Of a stretch of DNA of 64,000 nucleotides, positions 54,281 through 63,982 are shown one piece after another. How positions within the stretch are numbered: the first letter of the stretch is position 1; each line of letters begins with the position of its first letter. A program made the translations under genes and the position numbers. The notes under the pieces were generated by a model. The model was given only the letters and a program-made list of their open reading frames with translations. It was not told the origin of the DNA and did no database searches. The stretch is from Paracoccus solventivorans (GTDB lineage: Bacteria > Pseudomonadota > Alphaproteobacteria > Rhodobacterales > Rhodobacteraceae), in the NCBI RefSeq assembly GCF_900142875.1, contig NZ_FRCK01000001.1, positions 124,001 through 188,000 on the forward strand, written 5' to 3'.

Positions 54281-55065
54281 TTCGCGGGCGGGCGCAGAAA
54301 GCTGCGGTCGCTGGGGCCGAGGATGAAGTCCAGCACCTCGCGCTCCATCGCGGTGACCTCGCCCCCGGCGCGCCGCTGCGCGGTCTCGCGCAGCGATCCC
54401 GACGCCAGCGCCGCCAGCAGCTCGCGCAGCGCCGCGATCTCGGCCCGGCTGGCGCCGCGGCGCTTGAGCCCGACCAGATTCAACCCTTCGAACTGCCCGC
54501 GCGGCCCCGACACCAGCCCGTGCGGCAGCACGTCGGCGGTGACCATGCTCAGCGCCCCGATCATCGCGCCGCGGCCGATGCGGACGAACTGGTGGACACC
54601 CGACAGCCCGCCGACGATCACCTCGTCCTCGAGCACGCAATGCCCGGCGATGGCGACGCTGTTGACCAGGATCACGTGGTTCCCGATCCGGCAGTCATGC
54701 GCGACGTGGCTTGAGGACATGAACAGCCCGTCGTCGCCGACCCGGGTCAGCCCGCCGCCGCCGGCGGTGCCGGGGTTCATGGTCACATATTCGCGGATGC
54801 GGTTGCGGGCGCCGATCACCAGCCGCGTGCGCTCGCCCCCGAACTTCAGGTCCTGCGGCGCCTGCCCGATCGAGGCAAAGGGAAAGATCACCGTCCCCTC
54901 GCCGATCTCGGTCTCTCCGGCGACGACGACATGGGATTTCAACTCGACCCGATCACCCAGCCGCACCTGAGGCCCGACATGGCAGAAGGGCCCGATGCGG
55001 GCCCCCTGCCCCAGTTCCGCCCCCGGCTCGACGATGGCCGAGGGGTGAATCTGCGTGTCAGCCAT
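54277..55065 (-). CDS. lpxA: UDP-N-acetylglucosamine acyltransferase
   Basis: The first step of lipid A synthesis, transferring 3-hydroxyacyl from ACP. The 262 residues form a left-handed beta-helix of hexapeptide repeats: [33 protein letters not shown]; the catalytic His lies in [19 protein letters not shown]-terminal helical domain is present. The start overlaps the fabZ end by 8 bp. Confidence 0.97.
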   Translation of the reverse strand: MADTQIHPSAIVEPGAELGQGARIGPFCHVGPQVRLGDRVELKSHVVVAGETEIGEGTVIFPFASIGQAPQDLKFGGERTRLVIGARNRIREYVTMNPGTAGGGGLTRVGDDGLFMSSSHVAHDCRIGNHVILVNSVAIAGHCVLEDEVIVGGLSGVHQFVRIGRGAMIGALSMVTADVLPHGLVSGPRGQFEGLNLVGLKRRGASRAEIAALRELLAALASGSLRETAQRRAGGEVTAMEREVLDFILGPSDRSFLRPPAK

Positions 55066-55543
55066 CGGCCGCGTCGCTCACGGCCATCATCGCGGTGAAC
55101 TCGGCGCTGGCGCAGACCTGCCCGTCCACCTGCACCTCGCCGGTGAACTTCCAGATCTTGCCGCCGGGGCGCTTGACCTTGACATGCAGCTCGGCCACGT
55201 CGCCGGGCTGGACCATGCGGCGGAACTTGCAGTTGTCGACCCCCATGAAATAGGTCAGCAGCCGCTCGTCGATGTAGTTGCGGGTGATGCCCACCACCAC
55301 CGCGGCGGTCTGGGCCATCGCTTCGACCAGCAGCACGCCGGGCATCACCGGCTGGTCGGGGAAGTGCCCGGGGAAATGCGGCTCGTTCGAGGTCACGCAT
55401 TTGATCCCCACCCCACCCTCGAAGGGCACGATATCCTGCACCCGGTCGATCATCAGGAACGGGTAGCGATGCGGAATGATGCGCTTGATCAGGGCCAGGT
55501 CGGCGGTGGTGTAGGGTGCGGGCGCGCGCTCTGGCTCGGCCAT
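55058..55543 (-). CDS. fabZ: 3-hydroxyacyl-ACP dehydratase FabZ
   Basis: A hot-dog-fold dehydratase of fatty acid synthesis, competing with LpxA for 3-hydroxyacyl-ACP. It has 161 residues with [36 protein letters not shown] (catalytic His) and [13 protein letters not shown] (catalytic Glu). It is located between nadD and lpxA. Confidence 0.97.
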   Translation of the reverse strand: MAEPERAPAPYTTADLALIKRIIPHRYPFLMIDRVQDIVPFEGGVGIKCVTSNEPHFPGHFPDQPVMPGVLLVEAMAQTAAVVVGITRNYIDERLLTYFMGVDNCKFRRMVQPGDVAELHVKVKRPGGKIWKFTGEVQVDGQVCASAEFTAMMAVSDAADG

Positions 55544-55609
55544 TCTGTCACTCCGGGATGTTTTGGTTGTGCTAGCAAATGCGCTTGAGCCTTGGCAAGC
55601 TGGCCCCGG

Positions 55610-56233
55610 TCAGCCGGGCCGCCCGGGGGCCGGGTTCCGCGCGGCCCGGATGGTCGAGGACGACAACGGACTCATCGGCCCGTTGATCATCACCCAGGCC
55701 GGCGCCGGCGCCTCGGCCAGCAGGGGCGCGCGGGCTTCGGGCAGCCGCGCCTGCCACAGGATCCGCGCCGCCCGCGAGGTCCGCGCCGGCGTGCGGGTGC
55801 CCGGACGCGCGATCACCCCGATCGGCACCTGCGCGGCGATCCCGCGCCAGCGGTCCCAGCGGCTGAACTGGATCAGGTTGTCCGAGCCCATCAGCCACAC
55901 GAAGCGCACCCCCGGCCAGCGCGCCCGCAGCGCGGCGATGGTGTCGGCGGTCCAGCGCGTGCCCAGCTGCGCCTCGATCCCGGTGACGCGGATGCGGGGG
56001 TCGTGGACCAGCGCCCTTGCGGCGGCGATGCGGTCGGGCAGCGGCGCGGGACCGTGGGGTTTCAAGGGGTTGCCGGGGCTGACCAGCCACCACACCCGGT
56101 CCAGCCGGAACCGGCGCAGCGCCATTTCGGTGATGTGCAGATGCCCGGCGTGCGGCGGATCGAACGAGCCGCCCAGCAGCCCGATCCGCTGCCCCGGCAG
56201 GGCGATCAGCGTGTCGCCCGTCCCGGCCCGCAT
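55610..56233 (-). CDS. nadD: Nicotinate-nucleotide adenylyltransferase
   Basis: Makes nicotinate adenine dinucleotide from NaMN and ATP in NAD synthesis. The 207 residues show the [17 protein letters not shown] nucleotidyltransferase motif, [18 protein letters not shown] and [16 protein letters not shown]. The usual C-terminal SSTxxR is preserved in the form [11 protein letters not shown]. It begins 1 nt after the ompH stop, so it is coupled. This position, between ompH and fabZ, is where lpxD lies in some alphaproteobacteria; nadD is more often next to proA/rsfS. Confidence 0.93.
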   Translation of the reverse strand: MRAGTGDTLIALPGQRIGLLGGSFDPPHAGHLHITEMALRRFRLDRVWWLVSPGNPLKPHGPAPLPDRIAAARALVHDPRIRVTGIEAQLGTRWTADTIAALRARWPGVRFVWLMGSDNLIQFSRWDRWRGIAAQVPIGVIARPGTRTPARTSRAARILWQARLPEARAPLLAEAPAPAWVMINGPMSPLSSSTIRAARNPAPGRPG

Positions 56234-56234
56234 C

Positions 56235-57470
56235 TCACTCGGCCCCGCCGGGCCCGGAGGGGGGGCCGGAGCCGGCGGGCGGCGGAGCCGGCGCGGCCTC
56301 CGCGCCGGGGGCAGAACTGGCATCCAAATCCGGCGCGGCATCGGTGGCCGCATCTTCCGGTGGTGAGGGCGCCGGGTCGGAGGCGTCAGAGCCCGCAGCG
56401 CCCGGCGCGGGCACGGCCGAGGGCGTCGGTCCGGACGCTTCATCGACAGGCACAGCCGCATCCCCCGGCACCGTCGCAGCCGCGGCCGCCGGGTCGGCCG
56501 TTCCGCCCGACCCCGCCGAGGAGGCCGGTCCGGCCGATTCATCGTCAAGCGCAGCCGCGGGCGCCGCATCCTCCGGCGCAGTCGCGGACCCGGGATCAGC
56601 GGCCGCCCCGTCCGACGCCGCCGCCGTGTCGCGGCCGGCGGCGGAATCGAGGTCCGTCTCGGACCCCGCCGGCGCTTTGTCCTTCTCGGCCTCGGCCTGT
56701 GCGCGTTCCTGTTCGGCCTGCGCCTTCAGCGCGGCGGCGATGATCTCGCGGCCGTCGCCCAGCTCGGCGTTCAGCGCGGCGATGGCGTCGTCGGTCACGT
56801 CCACCCGGTCGTCGGCGATCAGCACCATGCGCTGGTCCAGCATCACCAGCGCCCCCCGCGCCACCATCACCCGCCCCAGCACCGGCGCCGCGGCCTGAAA
56901 GAAGATGGCGCGGTCGCGTTCGGCGGTGTCCGACAGCGCCTCGCGCGCCTCGTCGCGTTCGCGGCGGATCGCCATCACCCGCTCGTCGAACTCGGCGGCG
57001 CGGATGCGGAACTCCTCGGGGGACAGCCGGGCGCGGGCGGCGGTCAGCGCATCCTCGTCGGCGACCAGATCGGCAAAGGCGCGGTCGTTGTCGGCAGCGA
57101 CCTGGCGCGACTGCGCGGCGAGCTCTGCCTGCGCGCGCATTCCCCAGCGCGACTGCCGGTAAAGCGCCTCCTGATCGACGATCACCACCGCCAGCGCCCG
57201 CGGGTCCGCCCCCGCCGCGGCCGAGGGCGCCAGCCGCAGCGGTGCGTCGGCGGCCCCATTCGGGGCAGCGGGCGCGGGCAGCGCCGCGGCGGGGCCGGCA
57301 AGGTCGCTGGCCGCGTCGCTCAGCCCCGGCGCTTCCGCAGCGGGCGGCGCCTCGGAAGCGCGGGGGACCGGGCGCGGGCTGGCCGGTTCCTGCGCGGCCA
57401 GCGGCAATGCACCCAGCAGCAACGCCGCGATCAGGGGCGCGCCGGCCCGCCGCAGCCCCGCCCTACGCAT
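56235..57470 (-). CDS. OmpH/Skp-family protein with long disordered tail
   Basis: A periplasmic chaperone-like protein of 411 residues. A signal peptide of about 26 residues ends ALPLAAQ. A Pro/Ala linker (about 27-85) is followed by the Skp/OmpH core (about 92-250): [20 protein letters not shown], coiled-coil helices and [20 protein letters not shown]. From about 260 to the end it is almost entirely Ala, Pro, Gly, Asp, Ser and Thr with no predicted fold. Skp normally has about 160 residues, so linker plus tail more than double it. It is directly downstream of bamA, whose clients it probably escorts. Confidence 0.9.
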   Translation of the reverse strand: MRRAGLRRAGAPLIAALLLGALPLAAQEPASPRPVPRASEAPPAAEAPGLSDAASDLAGPAAALPAPAAPNGAADAPLRLAPSAAAGADPRALAVVIVDQEALYRQSRWGMRAQAELAAQSRQVAADNDRAFADLVADEDALTAARARLSPEEFRIRAAEFDERVMAIRRERDEAREALSDTAERDRAIFFQAAAPVLGRVMVARGALVMLDQRMVLIADDRVDVTDDAIAALNAELGDGREIIAAALKAQAEQERAQAEAEKDKAPAGSETDLDSAAGRDTAAASDGAAADPGSATAPEDAAPAAALDDESAGPASSAGSGGTADPAAAAATVPGDAAVPVDEASGPTPSAVPAPGAAGSDASDPAPSPPEDAATDAAPDLDASSAPGAEAAPAPPPAGSGPPSGPGGAE

Positions 57471-59860
57471 CAGAACCGGGTCGTGATGGACAGGTCGAAC
57501 GGCTGGTCCCGGTCGTAGTCCTCTTTCTTCACCGCCTTGGCGAAGTTGAAGCGCAGCGGCCCGATCGGGGTGGTCCAGAAGATCGAAGCCCCGACCGAGG
57601 CGCGGACCTTCATGTCGTCGTCCACCGTGCCGTCGGGCGGGCTGGTCCCGGGCGCCCCCGCCACGTTGTCCAACCCCCAGACCGAACCTGCATCGGCGAA
57701 CAGCCCGCCGGTGATACCGTATTCTTCGGGCAGGCCGATGGGAAATTGCGCCTCGGTGCGCAGCGCCCAGAAATAGTTGCCGCCCAGCGCATCCTCGTAG
57801 GGCGCGTTCAGGTCGCGCGGACCAAAACCGTTGGCCTCGAAGCCGCGGATGCGGCCGGTGCCGCGGAAGCGGTCGGTGATGCGGCTGTCGGTGTCGCCCA
57901 GCATGTGCAGGGCGCCGGCCTCGAACTCGGCGCGCAGGGTGACCTCTTCGCGCCAGGCGCGGCTTTCCACCCCGGCCAGGACCGTCGTCGTCACCGATTC
58001 CACGTCGCCGCCCAGCCCGGCGAAATCCTGGCTGAAGCGCAGCTTGTAGGCAGTCAGCGGGTCGATCCCCACGATGCGGCTGTCATAGCTGTAGCTGTAG
58101 CCCAGCGACGAGGTGAGCCGCTCGCCCTCTTCCTCGACCAGGATCGGGGACGAGCCCACGTCCGGCGTCGGCGGCGTACCGCTGCAGTCATCGGGATCGA
58201 CGTCGCAATCGGGAATCGGCCTCACGTCGAACAGCTTGTCCTTGCTGATCCGATAGCGCAGCTCCAGCCGGCCGTTGTCGCTGACCGGGAACTCGATCCC
58301 CGAGGACAGGCCGATGCTGCGGGTGTTGTAGCGCGCGTTGTAATAATCCGAGGTCCGGTACCAGGCCGAGAACCGCGCCCGCAGGTCGCGCCCCAGGAAA
58401 TACGGCTCGACAAAGTTGAAATCGAAGCTGCGCGAGCCGCTGGCGGTCGAAAAGCCCAGCTGCACCGTCTGGCCGCGGCCCAGGAAGTTGTTTTCCGACA
58501 GCGCCGCGTTGAAGCCGACGCCCGCATCGGCGCCGTAGCTGGCGCCAAAGCTCAGCGTGCCGGTGGGCTGTTCCTCGACGTTCACGTCGACGATGACCTG
58601 TTGCGGCGTGGACCCGGCCCGGGTTTCCACCTGCGCGTCGCTGAAATACCCCAGCGCCCGGATCCGTTCGGCCGAGGCGCGGATTTCGCGCGGGTTGAAG
58701 GGGTCGCCCTCGACGGTGCGGAACTGGCGGCGGATCACCTCGTCCAGCGTGGTGGTGTTGCCCTCGATGTCGATGCGCTCGACGAAGATGCGCGGGCCGC
58801 GCACCAGCGCCAGCGTCAGGTCCAGCGTCTGGTTGCGCATGTTGCGGGTCACCCGCGGCTCGACGCTGACGAAGTTCAGCCCCTGCTGCAGGGCCAGCGT
58901 CTCCATCCGCTGGATGGTGTTTTCCACCGCCGAGGGGCTGTAGACCTGCCCGCGGCGGACCTTGTTCTGGGCCTGATAAGGCGCGACATCCAGTCCCGGG
59001 ATCTCGCTGACCACCCCGACATTGCCGAAGTGATAGCGCGGGCCCTCGTAGATGTTGTAGGTCACGAAGAACGCGTCGCGTTCGCGCGCGACCTCGGGGG
59101 CGACCGCCTGCACGCGGAAATCGGCATAGCCGCGCGAGCGGTAGAAATCGGTCAGCAGCTTTTCGTCCAGCTGCATCCGTTCCGGCGCGAAGGTGTCGCG
59201 GCGGACGAAGGCGCGCAGCAGCCCGGCCTGTTTGGTGGACAGCACGTCGCGCAGCTTGCGGTCGGAAAAGGCACGGTTGCCAGTGAAACCGATGCGCTCG
59301 ATCTCGGTGACCTTGCCCTCGCGGATCTCGAACACCAGGTCAACGCGGTTGCCCGAGCGGCGGATCACCCGCGGATCGACGCGGGCGGCATAGCGCCCCT
59401 GTGACGCATAGGCCGCGGCGATGGCCTGCGCGTCCTGTTCCGCCATGCTGGGCGAGAACACCCGGCGCGAGCGCGACTGCACCACCTCGGCCAGCTGGTC
59501 GTCCTTAATGCGGCGGTTGCCCTCGAAATTGACGATGTTGATCACCGGGTATTCGCTGACCCGGATGACCAGCGTGCGGCCCTGCGGGACGATCTCGACC
59601 GTCTCGAACAGCCCGGATTGTTGCAGCCGCTGCTGGGCGTCATTGAGATCGCCCAGCGACAGATCGGCCCCGCGGCGCAGGTTGGCCAGCGACAGCGCGG
59701 TCTCGGCATCGACCGTCTGCGCGCCCTCCAGCCGCACCTGGTCGTAGACCGCGGCACTCGCCGCGCCGGCCACGCCCAGCGCCGCGGCAAGCACCATCGC
59801 CGGGATCGTCCCCGCCGCGCGCGCGCGGGCCAAAGCCGCGCCCCTCATCCGATCCGTCAT
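57470..59860 (-). CDS. bamA: Outer membrane assembly factor BamA
   Basis: The central barrel of the BAM complex. The 796 residues consist of a signal peptide (about 1-36, ending GAASAA), five POTRA domains (about 40-440; VRLEGAQTVDAETALSLA opens the first, INIVNFEGNRRI the second, RIGFTGNRAFSDRKL the third) and a 16-strand barrel ending in Phe (ITTRF). VRGPRIFVERIDIEGNT and the lid-loop VRGFEANG-like RIRGFEANGFGPRD are visible. Order rseP-bamA-ompH is the common envelope cluster. The stop and ompH start share one base. Confidence 0.97.
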   Translation of the reverse strand: MTDRMRGAALARARAAGTIPAMVLAAALGVAGAASAAVYDQVRLEGAQTVDAETALSLANLRRGADLSLGDLNDAQQRLQQSGLFETVEIVPQGRTLVIRVSEYPVINIVNFEGNRRIKDDQLAEVVQSRSRRVFSPSMAEQDAQAIAAAYASQGRYAARVDPRVIRRSGNRVDLVFEIREGKVTEIERIGFTGNRAFSDRKLRDVLSTKQAGLLRAFVRRDTFAPERMQLDEKLLTDFYRSRGYADFRVQAVAPEVARERDAFFVTYNIYEGPRYHFGNVGVVSEIPGLDVAPYQAQNKVRRGQVYSPSAVENTIQRMETLALQQGLNFVSVEPRVTRNMRNQTLDLTLALVRGPRIFVERIDIEGNTTTLDEVIRRQFRTVEGDPFNPREIRASAERIRALGYFSDAQVETRAGSTPQQVIVDVNVEEQPTGTLSFGASYGADAGVGFNAALSENNFLGRGQTVQLGFSTASGSRSFDFNFVEPYFLGRDLRARFSAWYRTSDYYNARYNTRSIGLSSGIEFPVSDNGRLELRYRISKDKLFDVRPIPDCDVDPDDCSGTPPTPDVGSSPILVEEEGERLTSSLGYSYSYDSRIVGIDPLTAYKLRFSQDFAGLGGDVESVTTTVLAGVESRAWREEVTLRAEFEAGALHMLGDTDSRITDRFRGTGRIRGFEANGFGPRDLNAPYEDALGGNYFWALRTEAQFPIGLPEEYGITGGLFADAGSVWGLDNVAGAPGTSPPDGTVDDDMKVRASVGASIFWTTPIGPLRFNFAKAVKKEDYDRDQPFDLSITTRF

Positions 59861-59985
59861 TGCCTGCCCCTCGCGTCAGCGTCCGGCGCCGGTTTTCCGT
59901 TCGCCATTTGCGGCAGGATTAACCCCGCACGGGGGGAGCTGTCAAAGCAAACCCGGCAGAAACGGGGCAATCCGGGCCCGGCGGG

Positions 59986-61320
59986 TCAGCGGCAGACGAT
60001 ATCGTTGGTCAGGCCGAACACCATCAGCGTCAGCACCAGCGCCATGCCGATGCGGGTCAGGATGTCCATCGCGCGCTCGGACGGGGGACGGCGGGCCACG
60101 GCCTCCCATGTGTAGAATAGCAGATGGCCGCCATCCAGCACCGGGATCGGCAGCAGGTTCAGGAACCCGATCCCTGCCGACAACAGCGCCACCAGCCAGA
60201 AGAAATTGCCCGCCCCGGCGCTGGCGGCATCGCCCGCCACCTCGGCGATCGAGATCGCGCCCGACAGGTTGCAGCGCCCGATCTGCCCGGTGATCATGGC
60301 GACGATGCCGGTCAGCGAGCCCCAGACCACGTCGCGGGTCTGGCGGGCGCCGATGGCCAGCGCCTCGACCGGGCCGGGGGTGCGGGTGGCTGGGCGGAAA
60401 TACCCCTCGCCGCCGGTGACGCCGATCAGCCAGCGCTTTTCAAAGCCGCCCCCTGTCGTGGGCAGGTCCTGTTCGCGCGGGATCAGCGCGAAATCGGCCT
60501 CGCCCACGCCCGGGCGCCAGACGCGCAGGGCCACGGGGCGGCCCGCTGCGGCCTCGACCGCGGGGCGCAGCTCGGTGAAGCGGGCGATGGGGCGGCCCTC
60601 GACCGCCAGCACCACGTCGCCCGGGCGAAGATCGGCGGCCGAGGCCGCGCTGCGCGGCGACACCCCCGAGATGCGCGGCGGCGCCGGGTCGGGGGCGGTC
60701 ACGGTGATCTCGGCCCCGTTCCGGCGCACGGTCCAGTCGTGGCTGGGCGCAGCAGGCAGCGTCTCGGGCAGGGCGAACAGCGCAGGCCAGTCGGGAACAG
60801 GGTGGCCGGCGATGGCGAGGATCTCGTCCCCCGGTTGCAGCTGGTTCACCACGCCGGGCGGTGCTTGCAGGATCTCGCCCACCTCCAGCCGCTCGGTCGC
60901 CAGCCCCTGCCATGTGATCACACCCGCAAAGACCAGCGCGGCGAGGATGAAGTTGAACACCGGCCCCGCCGCCACCGTGGCGAACCGCGCCCATAGCGGC
61001 GCACCCCCCAGCGTCTGCCGGGCAAGCGCCGGGTCCACGGTGCCGTCGCGCGTCGCGCTGGCAACATCGGCATCGCCCAGAAACCGGACATAGCCGCCCA
61101 GCGGGATCGCCGCGATCTGCCAGACCGTGCCGCGGCGGTCGCGCCAGGCCACCAGCTTTGGTCCGAACCCCAGCGAGAACACTTCGGCCCGGATCCCGCA
61201 CCAGCGGCCGACGATGTAATGGCCGTATTCATGCACGCCGACGATGATCGACAGCGCCACCACAAAGGCGACGATTGTCCAGGCGAGTCCGCCGGTCTGT
61301 GTGATCACAGCCTCGATCAT
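59986..61320 (-). CDS. rseP: Site-2 protease RseP
   Basis: An inner-membrane metalloprotease that cleaves membrane-embedded anti-sigma factors or remnant signal peptides. Of 444 residues the zinc motif is VHEYGHYIVGRW (His30, Glu31, His34), with LLPIPVLDGGHLLFY as the second site motif (Asp ligand). Two PDZ regions lie between, with GVVNQLQPGDEILAIAGHPV and SAASAADLRPGDVVLAVEGR. It is coupled to dxr by ATGA (61317-61320). In Caulobacter the homologue MmpA processes PodJ. Confidence 0.96.
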   Translation of the reverse strand: MIEAVITQTGGLAWTIVAFVVALSIIVGVHEYGHYIVGRWCGIRAEVFSLGFGPKLVAWRDRRGTVWQIAAIPLGGYVRFLGDADVASATRDGTVDPALARQTLGGAPLWARFATVAAGPVFNFILAALVFAGVITWQGLATERLEVGEILQAPPGVVNQLQPGDEILAIAGHPVPDWPALFALPETLPAAPSHDWTVRRNGAEITVTAPDPAPPRISGVSPRSAASAADLRPGDVVLAVEGRPIARFTELRPAVEAAAGRPVALRVWRPGVGEADFALIPREQDLPTTGGGFEKRWLIGVTGGEGYFRPATRTPGPVEALAIGARQTRDVVWGSLTGIVAMITGQIGRCNLSGAISIAEVAGDAASAGAGNFFWLVALLSAGIGFLNLLPIPVLDGGHLLFYTWEAVARRPPSERAMDILTRIGMALVLTLMVFGLTNDIVCR

Positions 61321-62489
61321 GCGGCGGCCCGCCAGTCGGCGGCGGCGCGGCGCGCGGCCTCGTCCCAGGCCAGCACCTCGGCCAGGCTGGCGGGGCTGCG
61401 GCCGAACCCCGTCTGCCCGGCGGCGCGGTCCAGCGCATGGGCCACCGCGCCGGCCATGTCGGTAAAGCGGATGCGCCCGGCGATGAAATCGTCCAGCGCC
61501 TGTTCCTTGGCCGCGTTCAGCACCGCCCCGGCAGCACCGCCCTGCGCGATCACCTGCCGCGCCAGCGACAGCGCCGGCCAGCGCGCGGCGCAGGGCTCGC
61601 GGAAGGTCAGGCTGCCCTGCCGGGCCAGATCCAGCCGCGGCAGCGGCAGTTTTTCCCGCCGGGGCCAGTGCAGCGCGTGGCCGATGGCGTGGCGCATGTC
61701 GGGCGGACCCAGATGCGCCAGCGTGCCGCCGTCGGCATAGGACACCAGCGCGTGCACGATGGATTCGGGGTGGACCAGCACCGCGATGCGCTCGCTCGGC
61801 AGGCCGAAGAACTCATGCGCCTCGATGATCTCCAGCGCCTTGTTGAACATGCTGGCGCTGTCGATGGTGATGCGCTGCCCCATCGCCCAGTTGGGGTGGG
61901 TCGAGGCCTCGGCCACCGTCGCCGCCGCCAGCCGCTCGAGCGGCCAGTCGCGGAAGGCCCCGCCCGAGGCGGTCAGGGTCACCAGCTCGATCCGGTCGAG
62001 GTTCTCATTCTCAAGGCACTGGAACACCGCGGAATGTTCGGAATCGACCGGCAGGATGGTGGCGCCGGTCCGCGCCGCGCATCCCATCAGCAGCCGCCCG
62101 GCGGTCACCAGGCTTTCCTTGTTCGCCAGCGCCAGCGTGCCGCCGCGTTCCACCACCCGCAGCCCGGGCGCCAGCCCCGCCGCGCCGACGATGGCCGACA
62201 GCGACCAGTCAGCCGGGCGGTCCGCAGCCTCAGCAAGCGCCTGTGCGCCGGCCGCGGCCTGAATGCCGCTGCCCGCCAGCGCCGTGCGCAGTTCGGGCAG
62301 CAGGGTGTCATCGGCGATCACGGCGATTTCCGCCCGCAGCGCCAGCGCCATCTCGGCCAGCCGCGCGACGTTGCGGCCGCCGGTCAGCGCCACCGTGCGC
62401 CACGCCGCGGCCCCGCCCGAGCGGATCAGCAGATCAAAGGCGCTTTCCCCGATCGAGCCGGTCGCGCCAAAGATCGAGACGCTGCGCAT
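61317..62489 (-). CDS. dxr: 1-deoxy-D-xylulose 5-phosphate reductoisomerase
   Basis: The committed step of the MEP isoprenoid pathway. The 390 residues show the NADPH fold SIFGATGSIGESAFDLL, LALANKESLVTAGRLLMG, LPVDSEHSAVFQCLE (metal Asp/Glu), TASGGAFRDWPLE and HPNWAMGQRITIDSASMFNK. Isoprenoid output feeds uppS in the same operon. Confidence 0.98.
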   Translation of the reverse strand: MRSVSIFGATGSIGESAFDLLIRSGGAAAWRTVALTGGRNVARLAEMALALRAEIAVIADDTLLPELRTALAGSGIQAAAGAQALAEAADRPADWSLSAIVGAAGLAPGLRVVERGGTLALANKESLVTAGRLLMGCAARTGATILPVDSEHSAVFQCLENENLDRIELVTLTASGGAFRDWPLERLAAATVAEASTHPNWAMGQRITIDSASMFNKALEIIEAHEFFGLPSERIAVLVHPESIVHALVSYADGGTLAHLGPPDMRHAIGHALHWPRREKLPLPRLDLARQGSLTFREPCAARWPALSLARQVIAQGGAAGAVLNAAKEQALDDFIAGRIRFTDMAGAVAHALDRAAGQTGFGRSPASLAEVLAWDEAARRAAADWRAAA

Positions 62490-63293
62490 TCAGCCCCCGA
62501 TTGCCGGCAGCAGCCCCGCCAGCGACAGCAGCGTCGCCAGCCCCAGCGATCCGGTCATGGCGTCGAAACGGTCCATCAGCCCCCCGTGGCCGGGGATCAG
62601 CTGCGAGCTGTCCTTGACACCCACCCGCCGCTTGATCCAGCTTTCGGCAATGTCGCCCATCTGCCCGGCAAAGGCCAGAATCGGGCCGATCACGATGACG
62701 CTGGCGGGGGCGGTGCCTGTGATCACAAGCAGAAGCCCCAGCACCGCGGCGCCGATCCAGCCGGCGGCAGTGCCGCTCCAGGTCTTTTTCGGGCTGATGG
62801 CGGGCCAGAACTTGGGGCCGCCGAGGGTCCGGCCGACGAAATACCCCAGTACGTCGGACAGCACCACGATGGCGACCACCCACAGCGTCACCGGCAGCCC
62901 CGCCATCGCGCGCAGCCACAGCACGCCGAACGCCGCCAGCATCATCGCCAGCGCGATCCCCGCATAGGCGCCGCGCAGCCCAGGGCGGGCGGCGGCCGTC
63001 CCGGCGGCCAGCGGTACCAGCAGCAACAGCGCCGCCGCAGGGCCCAGATACAGCGCCGCCGCCATCGCCGCCGCCGCCGCCAGCGCGACCCCGGCCACCA
63101 GCCGCGGCGCGGGGGCGGGGACGGCAAGCCGGGTCAGTTCCCAGATCAGCCCGCCGACCAGCGCCGCGATCCCGGCCCCGGCCAGCGGCAGCGGCAACAG
63201 CAGCAGCGCCGCCCCGGCCAGCAGGATCACGATGCCAGAGCCGATCCGCGCCGCCAGGTCGCCCCAGCGCCCCTGAGCCCCGGGCGCGGTCAT
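62490..63293 (-). CDS. cdsA: Phosphatidate cytidylyltransferase
   Basis: Makes CDP-diacylglycerol for phospholipid synthesis; a polytopic inner-membrane enzyme. It has 267 residues with about eight helices. The C-terminal CDS signature is intact across RRVGVKDSSQLIPGHGGLMD plus RFDAM, and GGPKFWPAISPKKTWSG precedes it. Start at 63293 is coupled to the uppS stop by ATGA; stop abuts the dxr start. Confidence 0.96.
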   Translation of the reverse strand: MTAPGAQGRWGDLAARIGSGIVILLAGAALLLLPLPLAGAGIAALVGGLIWELTRLAVPAPAPRLVAGVALAAAAAMAAALYLGPAAALLLLVPLAAGTAAARPGLRGAYAGIALAMMLAAFGVLWLRAMAGLPVTLWVVAIVVLSDVLGYFVGRTLGGPKFWPAISPKKTWSGTAAGWIGAAVLGLLLVITGTAPASVIVIGPILAFAGQMGDIAESWIKRRVGVKDSSQLIPGHGGLMDRFDAMTGSLGLATLLSLAGLLPAIGG

Positions 63294-63982
63294 GCCGCGC
63301 CGAAGCGGCGCTGGCGCTGGCTGGTCCGTTCGAGGATCTCGGCCAGATGCGCCGGCGAGAAATCGGGCCACAGCACCGGGGTGAACTCATATTCCGAATA
63401 GGCCGCTTGGAAGGGCAGAAAGTTCGAGGTGCGCGTCTCTCCGCTGGTGCGGATCACCAGATCGGGATCGGGGTGGCCGGCGGTGTCCAGACAGGCGGCC
63501 AGGTCCGCCTCGGTCGGGTGGGAGATCTCGCCGCTGGCGATGCGCGCGGCCAGGCGCGCGGCGGCGCGGGCGAGTTCATCACGGCCGCCATAGTTGATCG
63601 CCACGGTCAGATTCAGCCGCGTGTTGCCGGCGGTGCGCGCCTCGATCCCCGCCATCAGCGATTGCAGCTTGTCGTCCAGCCGGGCGCGCCCGCCGATAAA
63701 GCGCAGCCGCACGCCTTCGGCCGCCATGGCGTCGGCCTCGCGCCGGATATAGCGGGCAAAGATGCCCATCAGCCCCAGCACTTCCTCGGTCGAGCGCTTC
63801 CAGTTCTCGGTCGAGAACGCATAGAGCGTCAGCCAGTTCACCCCCAGATCGGGGGCGGCGCGGACGAGTTCCTTGACCCGCTCGGCCCCGCGGCGGTGGC
63901 CGACCAGCCGCGGCCAGCCGCGTTCCGTCGCCCAGCGGCCGTTGCCGTCCATGATGATGGCGACATGGCGCGGGCGCGCCAT
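63290..63982 (-). CDS. uppS: Undecaprenyl diphosphate synthase
   Basis: A cis-prenyltransferase making the C55 carrier lipid for peptidoglycan and O-antigen. The 230 residues show HVAIIMDGNGRWATERGWPR (catalytic Asp12), HRRGAERVKELV, LTLYAFSTENWKRS and the C-terminal PDLVIRTSGETRTSNFLPFQ region. It is the first gene of the 8.9-kb envelope operon inside the window; pyrH-frr may lie just beyond the edge, as is usual. Confidence 0.97.
   Translation of the reverse strand: MARPRHVAIIMDGNGRWATERGWPRLVGHRRGAERVKELVRAAPDLGVNWLTLYAFSTENWKRSTEEVLGLMGIFARYIRREADAMAAEGVRLRFIGGRARLDDKLQSLMAGIEARTAGNTRLNLTVAINYGGRDELARAAARLAARIASGEISHPTEADLAACLDTAGHPDPDLVIRTSGETRTSNFLPFQAAYSEYEFTPVLWPDFSPAHLAEILERTSQRQRRFGAA

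Noticed and set aside
57242..59404. 720-codon plus-strand open frame antisense to bamA
   Set aside because: Low-complexity Arg/Gly/Ala translation with no motif; bamA on the minus strand is unambiguous.
59919..59924. Single TTAAC upstream of bamA as a CtrA site
   Set aside because: Only one half-site; no second TTAA at 7-bp spacing.
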